A stretch of DNA of 64,000 nt from Torreya grandis (taxonomy: Eukaryota; Streptophyta; Pinopsida; Cupressales; Taxaceae), in contig JARHVA010000459.1 of NCBI GenBank assembly GCA_037957365.1, positions 1,454,501 through 1,518,500 on the forward strand, read 5' to 3'. This document shows positions 37,772-51,645 of the stretch, one piece after another. The position numbers and the translations under genes were made by a program. The number at the start of each line of letters is the position of its first letter. Within the stretch, counting starts at the first letter, position 1. The notes beneath the pieces are model-generated. The model had not been told where the DNA came from and did no database searches. It saw nothing but the letters and a program-made list of their open reading frames with translations.

Positions 37772-38083
37772 TTATCTTTAACCCTAGTTAAAGTAATGAA
37801 GAAATTTATTCACCTCAAGTGTCTTGAGGTTTTGTATATATTAGGATATGTATGTGTTTTTTCGAGTTGTGTGTGTTTCCCTAAGTGTTCATGAGAGCAC
37901 AAGTGTGTGTTTTTGTCTTATTTTAAGTGTATGTTTCCTATTTTATATTTGGTGTGGTTTTGTGTCCTTATATAGGCTTATAAATGTCAAGTGGAGTGTA
38001 TAGTTGACTCCATTTCCTAAGGCTATGAAAAGGCAATTGGTCCTTAGCATATCAAGCATGCTACACCTAGGAAATCAATAAAA
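37772..38083 (+). other. LTR1 element 3' untranslated DNA
   Basis: This noncoding, T/G-rich DNA contains TTTCCCTAAGTGTT followed by AGCACAAGTGTGT near 37877-37910. The same words occur in the matching place of the LTR2 element at 53875-53910. The last bases before the 3' LTR are AGGAAATCAATAAAA, the likely remains of the polypurine tract. Confidence 0.5.
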
Positions 38084-41000
38084 TGTTGACTAAATTTGAC
38101 ACTAGGTCAAATTTTGTCAAAATGCCTTGCATATTCAAATTTTTCATATAGTCTTCTAAGTCAAAATGTTCACCATGGTCCTAGAGAGAAGTCTAGTCAT
38201 GTTTTGAAGGTCACATAATGTGTTTTAAACCTTGGTCACTTTTATAATTTTTATTAATGTTATTTTGGCCACCTTTTGGTCATCAAGAAGAATTGTACAA
38301 TTTATTATCACAATAAAAATGTTTCAAGAGGATATATAATGTACCATGTTTTAGATAAGTGTCAGGGAATAGTTTTAAAATGACATGTTGCAGGTTCAAC
38401 ATTAAAGGCAAGAAGATCATTTAGAAAAAAGAGAATTTTTTATGTTATATGGACTACATAGCTCAATTAGCACATGGGAAGGCTTCACAAAGTTTAGTAA
38501 GATCCCCATAATCCACTTATAAGTTTAGAAAGTTCAAATAGGTCCAAAAATGGAAAAAAATGACCTCTCTCTCTCTCTCATCATTCTCTTAGACAAGTCA
38601 AGATAGGTTAGTAATTTTCTGCTAATACAGAGGAGAAAAAGATTTGGTCTAAATGAACTTGGTGGATGAAATTAGTCCCTTTGTAATTCCATTTCATGGA
38701 AATAGTTTCCAATTTGGTGCTTCATACTCTAGAACAATCTTTAATATTGTTGATGCCTTAAAGTTTCTTGTATAACCCCAACACCTTAGTTTTTCTCATC
38801 TTTTGCATTAGTTTTTGTGAGCCAATTGGTGTGTGCAATTTAAAAGATCATGTTCATCCTTTAAATATTTTTATAAGCTAGTTTTCATGTGTGGTTATGA
38901 AGGAATAGGTATAACCATCTCTTTATGTTTTAATGAAGTCTTTAGAATAATGTTTGCTAGAATAGTGTCTCATCAGTCACAAAGCTTACCCTTATATGAG
39001 TAGTTTCAGGTCAAGGATAACATTTTGTTTTCAACCTCAAAATTTATGGTTGATCATATTCTCCATCTAAAATTTTGGTCTCAAAAGGATCATTGATGGA
39101 ATGTAGGTTCTTGGGCACTTGATACAATCAAGTATTGAAAGTGTACCTTAGATAGTGAATGAGTGATAGGTTTGAACATTATATGACATTTAAATTGTGT
39201 TGAAGACTTAAATAGTAACATGATAAAAACCATTGGAAGTTGGAGAGGTGATAGAATAGATATAAGAAGATTAAAAATTATTACCCATGGTTATATTTCT
39301 TAACAAGTGACCTATAGACAAGGTGAGAGTTTTTCCCTAAATAGAGAGGTTCATGAGTTTTTGAACCCTCAGAGTCACTAAGAATTTAGTGAGACGATTT
39401 AGAGATTGGTCTAAAAACCTAAAATATTCTATATACAATCATATTTAATCTTTTAGATAGTCATATATAACCAAAATTAAATAAATTTTCTAAATGAGAT
39501 GACTTACCTTAACTTCTCTTAAAGGGGATTTTTCTCATTCACAATGTCATTATGTTGATGAAGGTAAATGAGGTCTATGTGAGTCTAATGGTTTCCCCCT
39601 TGTGGCATAGACCTAGAGATAGAATATGAACATAAAAATATGTTATTTAAATAAGATAAACTAATGATAGATTGGGTTTTCAATTCAAGCAAAATCTTGT
39701 TAGAGACACTTAGTGATTACAGTGCCAAAAGCCACATGAACCTATAACTTGTAGTGATACCTAGTAGTTTGATGGTGAGGAATGGTTTCAAATCCAAATG
39801 AATTAAATGATATAAATGACCTTAGAGGGACTTAATATAATATAATTTAGTCCTCAAACATTAATGATCACCTATAGGAACCCTTTTTTCCCTTAGTGAG
39901 GCACCTACAGTCTAACTGCAGACTAGTTTTAGCTAATGGAGAGATACACTTTGAAAGGATTATAGTGATATAAGATGGAATAATCACATATAAATTATTA
40001 TAATAATTATAATATCATATTATATGTGATACTAAAACAAATTAAATAGGGTAAGGAAAAATGAACATGTAGGTTTCAAACCTCAACCTATAGTAAACCA
40101 AAACCCTATACAGTCACTAAGCTTAAGAAGCTAATTTTGGGATTTGAAGTGTTGAGAGATTTTTAAGTGTGATCTAGATTTAAAAATTAGTATAGAGTGT
40201 CATAGTGACATATTTTATCCCTCCATAGTATTATTTTGGTTAGATAAATAACGTATGTTCCCTCTATTTTATCTTAGACTATAGGCACTCCTTCAACAAG
40301 CCACCTACAAGTTTAGTACATAAAACGTGAGAGAATGAAATAATAGAGTATCAATGACTATATTATTATTTTTAATTATGTTTTTAAGGTAAAAAATTGT
40401 GAATAATCACCTAAAATCAATGTAAACTCTCATGGGTAGTCACAAGTTCAAATACATAGTCTAGGTCTATTAGGCCTCAAACTAGGCCTAAACCCTCAAG
40501 ATTCCAAACTCCATTCATATGATAATGAGATATCTCAAATAAACTTGATGAATTTCAAAGGAGAGTTGAGGATTGGTAATATCCACTAGGTTTCATAAAA
40601 TAATCTAGGATTGGTCATGTTGGCTTAATCCTTTCTTAGGCCTACTCAAAATGCATAGAAAGAGCTTGAGATCTAATTTAATATGCTCATATTTGTATGT
40701 ATGGCATGCATGGTGACTAAAAAATATTGGTATAGTTTATGGGGGTCCTTAACTTTATTTAAATGTAATTTTATTGAATGTTAAGCATCTATATTTTATG
40801 AATCATTGCTAAGAAGCTAGATGACTTAAAACCCTCCTAAAACCCTTGCATGAACCTAATAGAGAAAACATGATAAGATATTCAAATATAAGTGTCCAAT
40901 TAGCCTTGAAATTATTTTTTATATGTTTATCACTCTCCTAATCACCTTAACATCCAATTTTTCTATACTATCACTTGTATAAACAGACCTAATTATGGGC

Positions 41001-41274
41001 TTTTTACAAGTTTTGATGTGTTTCATAAGCATCGAAGGGAATATGTGAATGAAATACATTGAGGGAGGTGTGTAAGGATGATTTTTAAATATTATTACTA
41101 ATATATCACCTTATTTAAGCATGTAAACTACTCTGTTAGACCATTCATTATAGGTAGTCTGAATAGGATAGTGAGAAAGAAGAGTGACTACCTAAGTGTG
41201 ATAGTGAGAAGAGTGACATTGAATATTTTGAAATTTATTTGATAGAATAGAGGAAATGTTTTAAGAAATATTAC
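38084..41274 (+). repeat. LTR1 3' LTR, interrupted before its TATA box
   Basis: It matches 30188 to about 33400 in order and orientation, starting TGTTGACTAAATTTGAC. Similarity stops near 41260-41274, where the copia-like LTR begins. The missing 1.1 kb holds the TATA box, poly(A) signal and U5. A CT run of about 17 bp lies at 38563-38579. The words GTGACATATTTTATCCCTCC and GCCTAAACCCTCA recur in all LTR1 copies. Confidence 0.85.
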
Positions 41275-44200
41275 TGATATTAGGGGTGAATTAGTTTTTA
41301 AAACTTTTATTTAAATTCAAAATAAGCATTCATGAACATTCATTTAAGCATGTAGATCAAATAATGACTAAGTAACCATCCATATATGTATGAAACATAA
41401 GAACACAATTTATATGTGGGAAACCATAAAGAGGATGAAAACCCAATGATATATATAAATGGGATACATTCCAATAATACAAACACCAACTTTATTGAAT
41501 CATCAACTTCACATGGAGCACCAACCCCGACTAGCTAACCACCAACTCATCTAGGCTTTAGCAAGTACCTACTTACAAGGAGGCACAAACCCCCTAGATG
41601 ACTTAACACAAAATCATCAACATAAAACCCATGATCACTTTTATAACCCTATATTTATCATAAAATATATTACTACCTCCTTATTCATCTCTTCTCTCTC
41701 TCTCTTCAAACCCTCTTGAACTACCTTTTAGACTTCTTCGATCAACTAATCCTCTTCTTGACTTGATTAGGTCATATGACCTTGAATTTCATATATATAA
41801 TCTCTATAAAAACTTCATCACAATTCATCTACACACATATTATGGTCTAAAACTCCTTATACTTACCACATGTTCTATATAATTCACTTGTTCTCTACAC
41901 ACTCTAATAAGCCTAGAATTGCATAGTATTTATATAAGTTTCTTGTTCATATCCTTTTTATTCAGCCAAATAGTTTTATCATATTAGTTCCACCATGTAA
42001 TAGATCTTAGGACATCTCATATAAATGGATCAAATTTTCTTTTAGTCCATGTAGTTCTGACCTATTTCAATTAGGCCTTATCTCTCCTTTAGGTCTCATG
42101 GAGACCTAATCCCATTAGGCCTACTTAGCACATATTACTATTTGATATTATTGGATCACATTAAAAAAATTAATATAGTATGAACATATCATATTCCACC
42201 TACATATTCCCCTAATAATTTCATCTTAGATTCATAACTCCTTTTATCTCAAACCATTACTTGGAACACACCATTAGTAGTGTTTATATTAGGCTTGTGC
42301 ATACCTAGAAAGTATCAATCATAAACACAAATTTACCAAAAAATAATGTAAAAAAAATCATATAGAATATAAATTACATTAATATAATCATCATGTTTTT
42401 TATACTTCCCAATACATTACAAAAGGACTCAAACCCTTCTCTGTAAGTAGCCCACTAAGAACTACCAAAACACTCGAAAACCCAGTCATGAGTAACTTGA
42501 TATTCAACACCTAAAATAACACAATAAAAGAATTAAAATGCATGAAATATATATTAAAACATCCTTATAACAAACTAAAATAAAATTATCATAAACACTA
42601 ATGGCACATATTAGTCTTGAAGACTAATTTGTTGACCTTCTCTCTCACAGACTTCATTCTACCTGACAAGCCATTTTAGATTCAATAATTCAATGTATTA
42701 TAATGACATAAAATATTATGAAAAGAATTTATTGGTTATTTAAGTCCCAAAAAACATGTTGTGCATTAGATACATTAAATTAGGTTAAAGAGCCTCCAAC
42801 TCATTACTTCAACTTGATTACCTAGATCTACCAGTTTACCTTTAAACATAGTCATGGTGAAAATGACCATCAACACCTATGTAGATACTTATGATTCATT
42901 TGAATTATCTTATGATATAATTATGAAAATCTTAGTTATAAATATAAAATGTTAAATTTAAAGTATTGGTCTTTTAGACCAATCTCATGAACTTACACTA
43001 TCACTATTTCATCTTCACTAGATAGGTCAACTTATGAGCAACATTTTTATCATATCCACTAACCTCAAAAACATATATCAAATATTAACATGTCTTAAAA
43101 TTATTTAAAAACCTTTCCATTTACTTAGATTCATCCCTAGTCCATGATATCACATCCTTAATTAGCTTCTAACTTCTACCTAGTTTTCTCACTATCTGCA
43201 ACATTAGGTCTATTAGCAACTAGTCAACTTGGATAATTAGTTTATAATCCTTGAGGATAAAATATTATAATAAACTACCATATTCATAAAATAAAATAAT
43301 CAATCTTTAACATTCATCCATTTGGTAATGTTGACTTGGTCAAATCTAACTGCTACATCAAATCTATGAGAATCAAGGCCTTTCTTGTAGGATCCACTCA
43401 CTCACCTAACAAACCAATCACACCTAGAGGTGCCTAAGAAAGTTTTTTATATTATCCAATAATTTTAATATCCATTCCAAACCATTTTGATCACTTTATA
43501 ATAATATATTTCACATCAATTCATTGTTAGGGTTTTAGAGAGGGTTAACACTATTTGTGGTATTAACGAGTGTTCATAAAGGATTGCCCCTCATTTAAAA
43601 AAATAATTTAAATATATATTATCTATAACCCTTCCCAATATCTCCTTAACATCTTAATCTCCCATGGAAAGGTTACACATGCCAATGAACACTTAAAATT
43701 AATTATTGAGTTGAGAACCTTTCATTTTATGCACTTAAAAAAGCTCAAAACCACTTTTCATGTCGTTTATTGAAAAATTTGACCTCATACTTGGTAAAAA
43801 CACTTGTTTTAACCTATCACATGATTAAAAATTTTAACATTCTCATTATTTCCTTATAAATTTATCATGATACCCCATCTGGTCACCATCTCTCTGTGCT
43901 CTCTAGGCCTTGACCTGTAAGTCAAATTAGGCCTTGAAATTGACCTTCAAGTCTCTTTAAATGTGTTATACACCTCATATACATGCTCATAAAACATATA
44001 AAATAATTTTAAAAAAATCAAAAATTCTTCATATGTCTTTTTAATAGCTCATGTTTCCTCATCAGGCCATGTAGGGTCTAGAGGTGGTCTAGTTGCATAC
44101 TAGGTTTGTAGGTCTTACACTTGTAGGATTACCCTAAAATTTAATTGAGTGATATAAAGCCTCGTAATCATGATAAAATAACATTATACATCTTCTTATT

Positions 44201-44761
44201 CCTCTTTTCATCCATCTTACTAGGCCACCAAGCTCATACCTTCTTACAAGGTCTCTTCATGTTATGACTAGTGTCATAACTAGGTTTCTTAAGCACTTAA
44301 ACCTTGACAACTAACCTTGAAACACTCCTTAATGATTTTACACCTTGATCACATGCCTTTCATGATCCTCATTTATTATCATTACTCTATACATATATTT
44401 TTATTCTAATCATGCATATGCTCATGATATGACCAGGCTTCTCAAGACACCTTATACTTAATGACTAGTACTCAAACATGATTAGCTTAGCCTAAACCTT
44501 GACATCAACCTCATAAGAATCATTATGTTGATTTTGAATTATCTCTCAATAAATATAAAATATTTTTCCTTCAAATTATCTCTTATCACATGACTTCCTT
44601 GTCGCATCAGGTACACAAGCTCATACCTCACAGATCACTCACCATGCATATTCACTAGATGCCCCTTGACATCAATGACATCAACCTTGAAATAAATGAC
44701 AAAAATTATTAAAAAAACTCCTCATTTATCATTTTTGATAAAACATTATTCAAACTGATCA
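41275..44761 (-). repeat. Copia-like 3' LTR, about 3.5 kb
   Basis: On the minus strand it starts TGATCAGTTTG right after a purine-rich run and ends CCCCTAATATCA, so it has TG and CA ends. Near its end it carries AATTCACCCC, a phrase common at the U5 ends of plant copia LTRs. A TATA-like box (CTTATATAAATAC) is at about 41926-41938. The part 43880-44700 has many degenerate copies of CCTTGACATCAA-like words. There is no second copy in the window. Confidence 0.5.
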
Positions 44762-44800
44762 CTCTCATCTCCCTTCTTAAACTTTCTCCCCCTTTGACAT
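44762..44800 (-). other. Polypurine tracts before the copia-like 3' LTR
   Basis: On the minus strand the sequence reads ATGTCAAAGGGGGAGAAAGT, then TTAAGAAGGGAGATGAGAG, then the LTR start. The phrase GTCAAAGGGGGAGA is a hallmark of the 3' end of plant copia elements, so it supports both class and orientation. Confidence 0.6.
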
Positions 44801-45009
44801 TAATGACAAAGGATCTTCAACAAACTACCATCTGGAACCATATCTTCTTAAAACATAAGTTATAAATCATTTAAATCAAAAGCATACCCCTTAATCTATG
44901 TATACCTCCTTAAAAAAAATATATATTATAAGACCACTTTAGCATAGATCAATATTAGTTAATAACCTAAATAGCTCCCCCTCAAACCAAACATCCAAAA
45001 TGCTTCTGC

Positions 45010-46582
45010 TAACTGAAGAGTGTCTTCATAAAGCCTAATGAAGTCACCCCTTTCTATAGGGAACTAAGAAAACACCATTTCAAGATATTCCTAGATATTT
45101 ATGCTCTCAAAAGACTGAATGTCCTTCAATGTCCTTATAGGCTTGATTGAAATTATAGGCTTGATCTCTTCATCATCCATTTGATCATCAATATAAGCTG
45201 ACAAAAGGCATTCCTGACTAGACTTCAAATATAAAGTATGTTCTATCATAGAAAATATTCCACTTGAGCTTTTAGACTGATTATGACTCATCTTTGTTAT
45301 CTTCAATTTTCATACATTTATTTTCCTTCTTTCTTGCACTCTATGGGATTCAAACTTCCTATTTTGACTTGATGACCTTCTAACTCTATTAGGATATAAT
45401 TTTGTAATGTGTCCTACCTAATGACAACAATATAAAACCACCTTATACATAACTCTTGACTAATGTGAATTGTGACTCCTTCCATAGTCCCATGATTACT
45501 CATTTTTAAAGGGTTTTATACACTCTCTTTCTCTATGACCAAACTGACTTCATACAGAATAGTAACCATTGAATCAACTAGCATACCTTAGATCATTAGG
45601 TTGTTTGATAGGTATTTTCATGTTGACCTTTTTTTCTTCAATATCCTTCTCTTTGACTTGAGCAACCACCTTTTGGTCTTTTTTGAAACCAAGACCTATC
45701 TTGTCACTTTAAAACTTTTCACTACTCAATATATATTCTAGAGCCTTAGTTCTCTTTTCAAAATTCACAAATATCTTCACCTTGTTAGATGCTTCATCCA
45801 ACTCAGCTTTCAAGGATTCAACTCTAGTTTCATACTTGATGCATTCTTCCTCTTTAGCATTCAGGTTTTCATTAACTACTTCCATCTATGCCTCAACTAT
45901 ATTGATTATCTCATCGTACTCCTTTAAATTTTTACTCAACCTTTCCTCAAACAAGCTAATCCACTCCTCATATTCCTTAACTAATGATCTTAGTTTATGT
46001 TTCTTTCTCCTTAGGATCTTCAACTCCTTTAGGGTACTTACCAACTCTACCTCAAGGTTCACTTCAACTTCTTCTTCATATGATTCTACATCAATTATAA
46101 TCACTTTACCATTTTAGCAACCCTCATTTTTTGATTCTACGGCCATGAATAAGGTTTAATTATTGTCATGTCCAGGTTCATTATTTCCATCATCACTCTC
46201 AGATGCACTTGAGTCACTTACAACAAAAAAGTTATCTTATTTAGTATAGAATTTTTTTTGTTTTTTAAAGTTCCTTTCTTATATTCATACTTTTTGAACT
46301 CCTTATTTTTTTCAAGGCTTTTGGGCCTTCTTTTCATCTCCATGATGTTCATCATGTTCTTCATTATTCTCAAATTTGTCCTTGTTAGGACACTTGGATA
46401 CAAAGGGACCAATCTTGCAATAATTGAAACATATGAAGGACAACATCCCATTGTACTTACCTAAGACAAACCTTAATCTCCTTGTAAACATGGATATTAT
46501 TTTATCATCATCAACATCTAAACATTCCTCATCCTTTACCTTTTTGGCTTTTGAATTTTTCTCAACTTTGAAATATGTTTCC
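45010..46582 (-). pseudogene. Copia-like gag with zinc knuckles and a long coiled coil, 5' end missing
   Basis: From the LTR2 junction the minus frame reads ETYFKVEKNSKAKKVKDEE. Then comes IISMFTRRLRFVLGKYNG with a zinc knuckle, CFNYCKIGPFVSKCPNK (about 46440-46390). A Ser/Asp-rich tract follows, ending in FMAVESKNEGC. A long Glu/Lys-rich coiled coil is open at 46104-45886 (EVELVSTLKELKILRRKKHK). It goes on after a stop to YETRVESLKAELDEASNKVK and YILSSEKF, then DKIGLGFKK. This order is known from plant copia gag proteins. Two more Cys/His pieces, SQFGHREREC (about 45545) and CCH-stop-VGHITKLYPNR (about 45420), look like further knuckles. The final open block (45306-45091) is unrecognised. 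Confidence 0.7.
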
Positions 46583-49500
46583 TATTGACCAATTTTGACT
46601 TTTACGTCAAAATAGGGCACCCCTAGTAAAAAAATTACTTTTATAAATTTAAAAGGGTGAAATATGTTGTTATAAGGTGTTTCATAGGTTAATTAGTTTT
46701 AATCAATGTTGTACTAGCTTTGGTTAAGTGTTCTTTAGGTCCATTTATCATTTTAGTCATGTTATGGGGTCTAAATGGTGTATTTAAGGATTTGTATGGG
46801 ATTATTGGGATTTATGAAATTTAAAAAATCTGATTTCATCCCTCATATGTCCTTACAAGTCTTTAGGAATCTGAAATAACTAAATAAATGGTAGGTTGTT
46901 CGGAAAAGGGTAATTTTTTCTACCAAAGAGTGAGAAAAAGATACCTGTACAGCTTTTTGAGAAGAGTGCCACTTGGAAAAATTGGTGGTGTGACTCTTAA
47001 CCTCCCCAAATTTCATATACACATTTTTTTCATTTTTTTCACAAAAAAATTGCATCTACAACTCATGTTTATCTTATTTCCTCTTGACATACAAAGAAAA
47101 GGCAACTTCCAAAAATTGGTATGGATCATATAATTTGAGTCATGAAGAGTGATGTTACAAGTGGATATTACTTAGAGTCCTATCCACATCCATAATAGGA
47201 ACTTGAGATTTTTTTATTAAGCACAAAATTAACCATTAGTTTGATCCCACGCAGCGTCTTGTGCCTATTCAACTAAGAAGGGGTCTCTTTTTGAATCTGT
47301 TTCAAGTTTTCTTATTTTATATTGATGTGTGTGAGTGATGTAGGGGCATCCATTTTATTTTAAATATATTTCCATGATCCATATTTGTTTAAGAGTTAAT
47401 TATTTTTGTAAATCCTCTTTTAGGCTTGTAAAAGGTTTGAATTTGTACTGACAGTCACTTCACCTACATTGGGAGGAGTGTTTATATATGATTCTAGGAT
47501 GATTAATACATTTTTCATGAATATAAGAGTTTAAATATTGTTTTTATATGCTTGGATAGTTTTTCCCTTGCATTTTCTTACTTGTTCATGACCTCGTTAC
47601 ATAACATAGTCACAAATCTCCACCTACAGGAGAATGCTGACATCATAAATGAGATTTTAAGGTTATGACATGGTATTTCAAGATTAGTAGACCTCTTGAA
47701 TTCATTAAAGTGTTATAAAATGGAATTTATTTGTTATAACTAACATGTTTCAGGAGTGATGTCAGGCTACCTATGTAAAGGGAATGCCATCCACAGCTAA
47801 GGCCACAAATGGCTCTTCTATAGATGATTATTGTGCATGATCAAACCACTTTAAACTCCATTACTATGTGGAATATTAAAAAACCTTATTAATGAGATTG
47901 TTTTGAAAATGGAAGATGTTTGAACAACATTTTGAGTATGAAAGGTGATCAGGCCTGTTTGCCCTGAAATGATCAAATAGATGTTTGTAGGGTTTTTATG
48001 GACTCTTAAAAATGGAGTTGTAAGAGTATTTGAATCCTAATATTGGGTGGGGTTTTTTTAAATATACCAAAAAATTACTTCCCAAAGTTTAAAGGATAAA
48101 ATATAAAGTGGAAAGTGGATTGTGAACCCCTCAAAGTTTCCAAGAAATCACTAAAGGTAGACAGTGATATCTACAGGATTCTTAATGAGCACTTTCCCAA
48201 AAAGAGACTTGAATAGTCCTAGGCCTACTCTTTTAAGAGGAAACATTTTAAAACAAATAAATAACTAATCCTAATCCTTAATCCATTATGAAGAGTGGTG
48301 AATGCATGAAACAACCTGTCTTGGCCATCCCCTATCCATACACAGGGCAAAGAGGCAGTGGAAGTAGTGTTTTAATGTTTAGCATAAAGGAGATGGTGTT
48401 GAGGGTTCATAAGAAGGAAATAAGTATTAATATGAATTCTAAAATAATAGATACAAGATAAAAAATTCAATATATAAGGTGAACATGTTCTAAAATCATC
48501 CATAAAACTACAACTAAGCAAAATAGACACCTACAACATGTTTATGAAGGTTGGTCTCAGTCAAGGGTTAATGAGGTTTTTGAAAATCAAGAAAAGAATT
48601 TATCTAGATTTAATTAGTAAAAAATGTTATATAAAGACAAATTAAAGTCCTTATACACTTTTTTAAACCATTTTCTCACATGAAGGCCTACAGATAGGCC
48701 CTAGGTGCATGAAACACAGTCCTGCTAAATGGTTGCCGGAAGGATAAGGTATATGAAGTAGAAAGTTGATTTTTGACCTTATTTCAAGATTACATGAGTA
48801 ATAAGGTTTTTTTTTACTTTTTTATGATTTAATAATGATAAAATCACCTCCAAACAAGTTTCAAGCTGCCAATATACACCTACAAGTCAAATAGTGAGCG
48901 AAGAGCATGGTTTGGTAAATTGATGATCTAGAGCATGATTTCATGAGTCCCAGGTATGAAATTATAATCATGAAGGATGGTATGAACTCCCATGAGATAT
49001 TTCAAATACCTAACCTATACAAATTATGGAAATATTGGTGTTCTTCAATTAAAAATCAATCATTCTCCCTCTAACCCTATAAGTAATTTCTCAGAAAACT
49101 AAATCTTGGGTTTTGAATTAGTTGGAGTGTCATCTCTCAGATTAAAGAGCTAAAATTTGGTCAAGGTAATCCTCATGACCTATGGTATCATATAAAAATA
49201 AAATTAATAATAATAACATAATTTCCCCCTATTTTATCTCAAATAGGGGTCACTTTTCCTTTGCATAGACCTTGAAAATTTGAGAAACATGATCAAAACC
49301 ACACACCAGAGGTAAAGGAATGTTTTCAAGAAGGTTTGGTGAGTTAAATAACACCTATAAAAATCATTAAAAACTTGAATTTAGGGTTGGAAACAACACA
49401 AAATTCTTGGATCTACTAGGTTTTTAGGTGTAGCCAGTTGTGCAAGTAAGGGGTCTAATGCCAAATAGAGGGTCATTCTTAGTATAGATATTGAGAAGTC

Positions 49501-49704
49501 ATATAATGTATTGTTTCATGTGTGTAAAATAATATTTTAGGTTTATAATATATCTAATTCAAGGAATCATCAAGAAATATTTGTTTTTGAACACAAGGTT
49601 ACAAGCAGACTCCTTGCACAAGGTTTACGCCTAATCCTAAATAGGAATCATTCCTATTTCTAGATCTCAATAAGCTATAATATTAGTTTAAGGAGATGAA
49701 TGGG

Positions 49705-49826
<122 letters not shown>

Positions 49827-50955
49827 GTTATACAACTCTAATTTGGTATAGAAACTTCATCATAAGTCATTTTAGACCTAAAAGGTGCTCAAACCCTTGT
49901 AAGAGGCAAATAATGGCTTTAATGACTAGTTTGAATTATTCACATATTTCATAATCATTTGCATGGAACCCTAAGAAAATTGGAAATGTTAGGGAGGGTC
50001 CTTAAGGATATCTTAGTGGTAGTTTTCAAGGATTTCAATTTTTGACCTTTATGAACAAAGGTTAAGAGTCCAGGTCACTCAAAACCCTTGTAAAACCCTC
50101 ACAAGGATCCGATTAGAGAGAGGGAGAATTTTGAAAATATAAATTAAAGAGGATTTCCATGAAACCACTTAGAAGTTATATAAGACTCTTATAGGATCTC
50201 ACACATGTACTTTATTATTATGGAATTGTATGGAATAGGAGAAAACCAAGATTATTTTGTCCATTTTGAGTGGTGTGAAAGATACCAGAGGAGTTCAAGG
50301 ATGAAAGAAGTTTTTAAAGGAAGCTATACACTTGAGATAACTCCCAAAATTAATCTGATATTCTGAATTAGACTCTAAGTGTCCTAAATAGACTCACACT
50401 TTTAGCTAGTCCAGTGAGCTAAAATAGTGAACACTTGGGAAAGTGGGCAAAAGCAATTAAGGCAACATGTTAAAGGATTTTTCTTGAAATTGATGGTATG
50501 GGAAAATTTGACAAGTGTAATTTCATATTTTTCATGGATCATTTATTATAATTGAGGAGTTTTGGATGCCAAATGGAGAAGGTGCATGGAAAAGAGCCTT
50601 TTGGAAATTATCAATGATGATTTTGCATATCCACAAGAATAGGGATAGTCAAGCATCAATCCAATGAATGTGGGTACTTGTTTGTAACCCCTCTTGATCA
50701 AACCAACCATCAGACCTGACCATTTTTAGTGATATGGTTAGTTTTGGAAGGCAATTTAGGTGGGTATTTTTTTATGTCAAATTGGTACTTTTGTGCCATT
50801 TTTCACTATCTTTATGACTTGTTTTGGACAAGTATACACTATGACATGGAATATCTCAATCCACATTGTTCCATATGCAATTTTAATATATTATATTATA
50901 TGTACACATGTCCAAGTGACTCTTGGACTTCCCTTCTCTCTACCTTCCCATTTCT

Positions 50956-51018
50956 TGTATAAATTTTGCCCATTTTGGCATTGTTTGGATATGTCTACCT
51001 AGGTATGGTGAAGCCCTA
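50956..51018 (+). promoter_or_regulatory. LTR2 core promoter: TATA box and downstream 15-bp motif
   Basis: TGTATAAATTTTGCC at 50956-50970 is the TATA box. TATGGTGAAGCCCTA begins at 51004, 46 bp after the TATA box, as in LTR1. The two U3 regions are otherwise not similar, so this short match is likely functional or a shared R region. Confidence 0.65.
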
Positions 51019-51645
51019 CCAAAAATTTACTTTGAATCAGTAAAGACAAGTGCTTTACCTCATTCAAATATTTTAATAAGTGTATATGTTTGGTTTTAGT
51101 CTTGTGCAAGTGTAATTTCCTATACCTTCACATGTTGATTTCATTGGTACTTAGTGTATTATGTTTTCCTTCTTGCAGGTCAACAAGAAGTGTCTAAAGA
51201 GAATATAGATGTAAGTGAGTAGGATATTTAATAGAGTCTCTTATAATTCCTATTTTTTATTTCCTCTTACCTTATGTCATCTATAAGACCCCATGTTAAA
51301 ACACTGATGTGAGACAGGAGATTGATGTTGAATGAAGTATATGAGCCATTTATCATTAGTTTCAAGTGTATGTCAAAGGTAAGATTAGATCACAATCTTT
51401 TTGGTACATCACCTCTAGTATAATAGGTTTATTTTTACTTTTTCTAACCCTTTTCATCCCCCCTAAGTTGTTATTAGTAGGAACATGAGCTTAAATGATA
51501 CATCAAAAGGAGATATCCCCTAATCTATAGGTTCATCTCACAAGTTTTCTCACCCATAGAAAATGAGTTGTCCGCATTTTGCCACTTAGATTAAAGGCCT
51601 AGAAAACCTCTTCTCATAGGGTGCATCCAAGTGACAAATTTTTTT

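Larger units (their letters stand above)
30188..41274 (+). mobile_element. LTR1 element: non-autonomous Ty3/gypsy-like, gag and protease only, giant LTRs
   Basis: Two direct copies of the same sequence (30188-34520 and 38084-41274) flank an internal region with gag and protease but no RT, RNase H or integrase. The 5' LTR is about 4.3 kb. The 3' LTR lacks the last 1.1 kb because the copia-like element is inserted at 41275. Both LTRs start TGTKGACTAAATTTGAC. The 5-bp word ATTCT precedes the 5' LTR and should reappear after the true 3' end as the target duplication. The internal part is 3.56 kb. By eye the first 200 bp of the two LTRs differ by about 11 percent. A second copy starts at 58565. 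Confidence 0.8.
41275..46582 (-). mobile_element. Ty1/copia-like element on the minus strand, gag part and 3' LTR
   Basis: Reading the minus strand, a gag region with zinc knuckles (46582 to about 45010) is followed within about 250 bp by purine-rich tracts and a 3' LTR (44761-41275). No protease, integrase or RT domain lies between. The element is therefore either deleted for pol or a non-autonomous form. Its LTR end lies at the point where LTR1 similarity stops, so it is inserted in the LTR1 3' LTR, with ATTAC as the flanking 5 bp. Its own gag is cut by LTR2 at 46583. The class call rests on the gag pattern and the PPT wording, not on RT. Confidence 0.6.

Noticed and set aside
45782..46117. 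Ser/Leu-rich plus-strand frame of 111 codons
   Set aside because: It is the shadow of the copia-like gag coiled coil, which reads on the minus strand and has family motifs.
46888..47133. Plus-strand frame with a relative at 54409-54609
   Set aside because: Both lie at the same place in the two LTR2 LTRs. The similarity is that of the LTRs and the reading is not kept beyond it.
50729..51002. Two overlapping plus-strand frames
   Set aside because: They cover the TATA box of LTR2, overlap in two frames and are not kept elsewhere.
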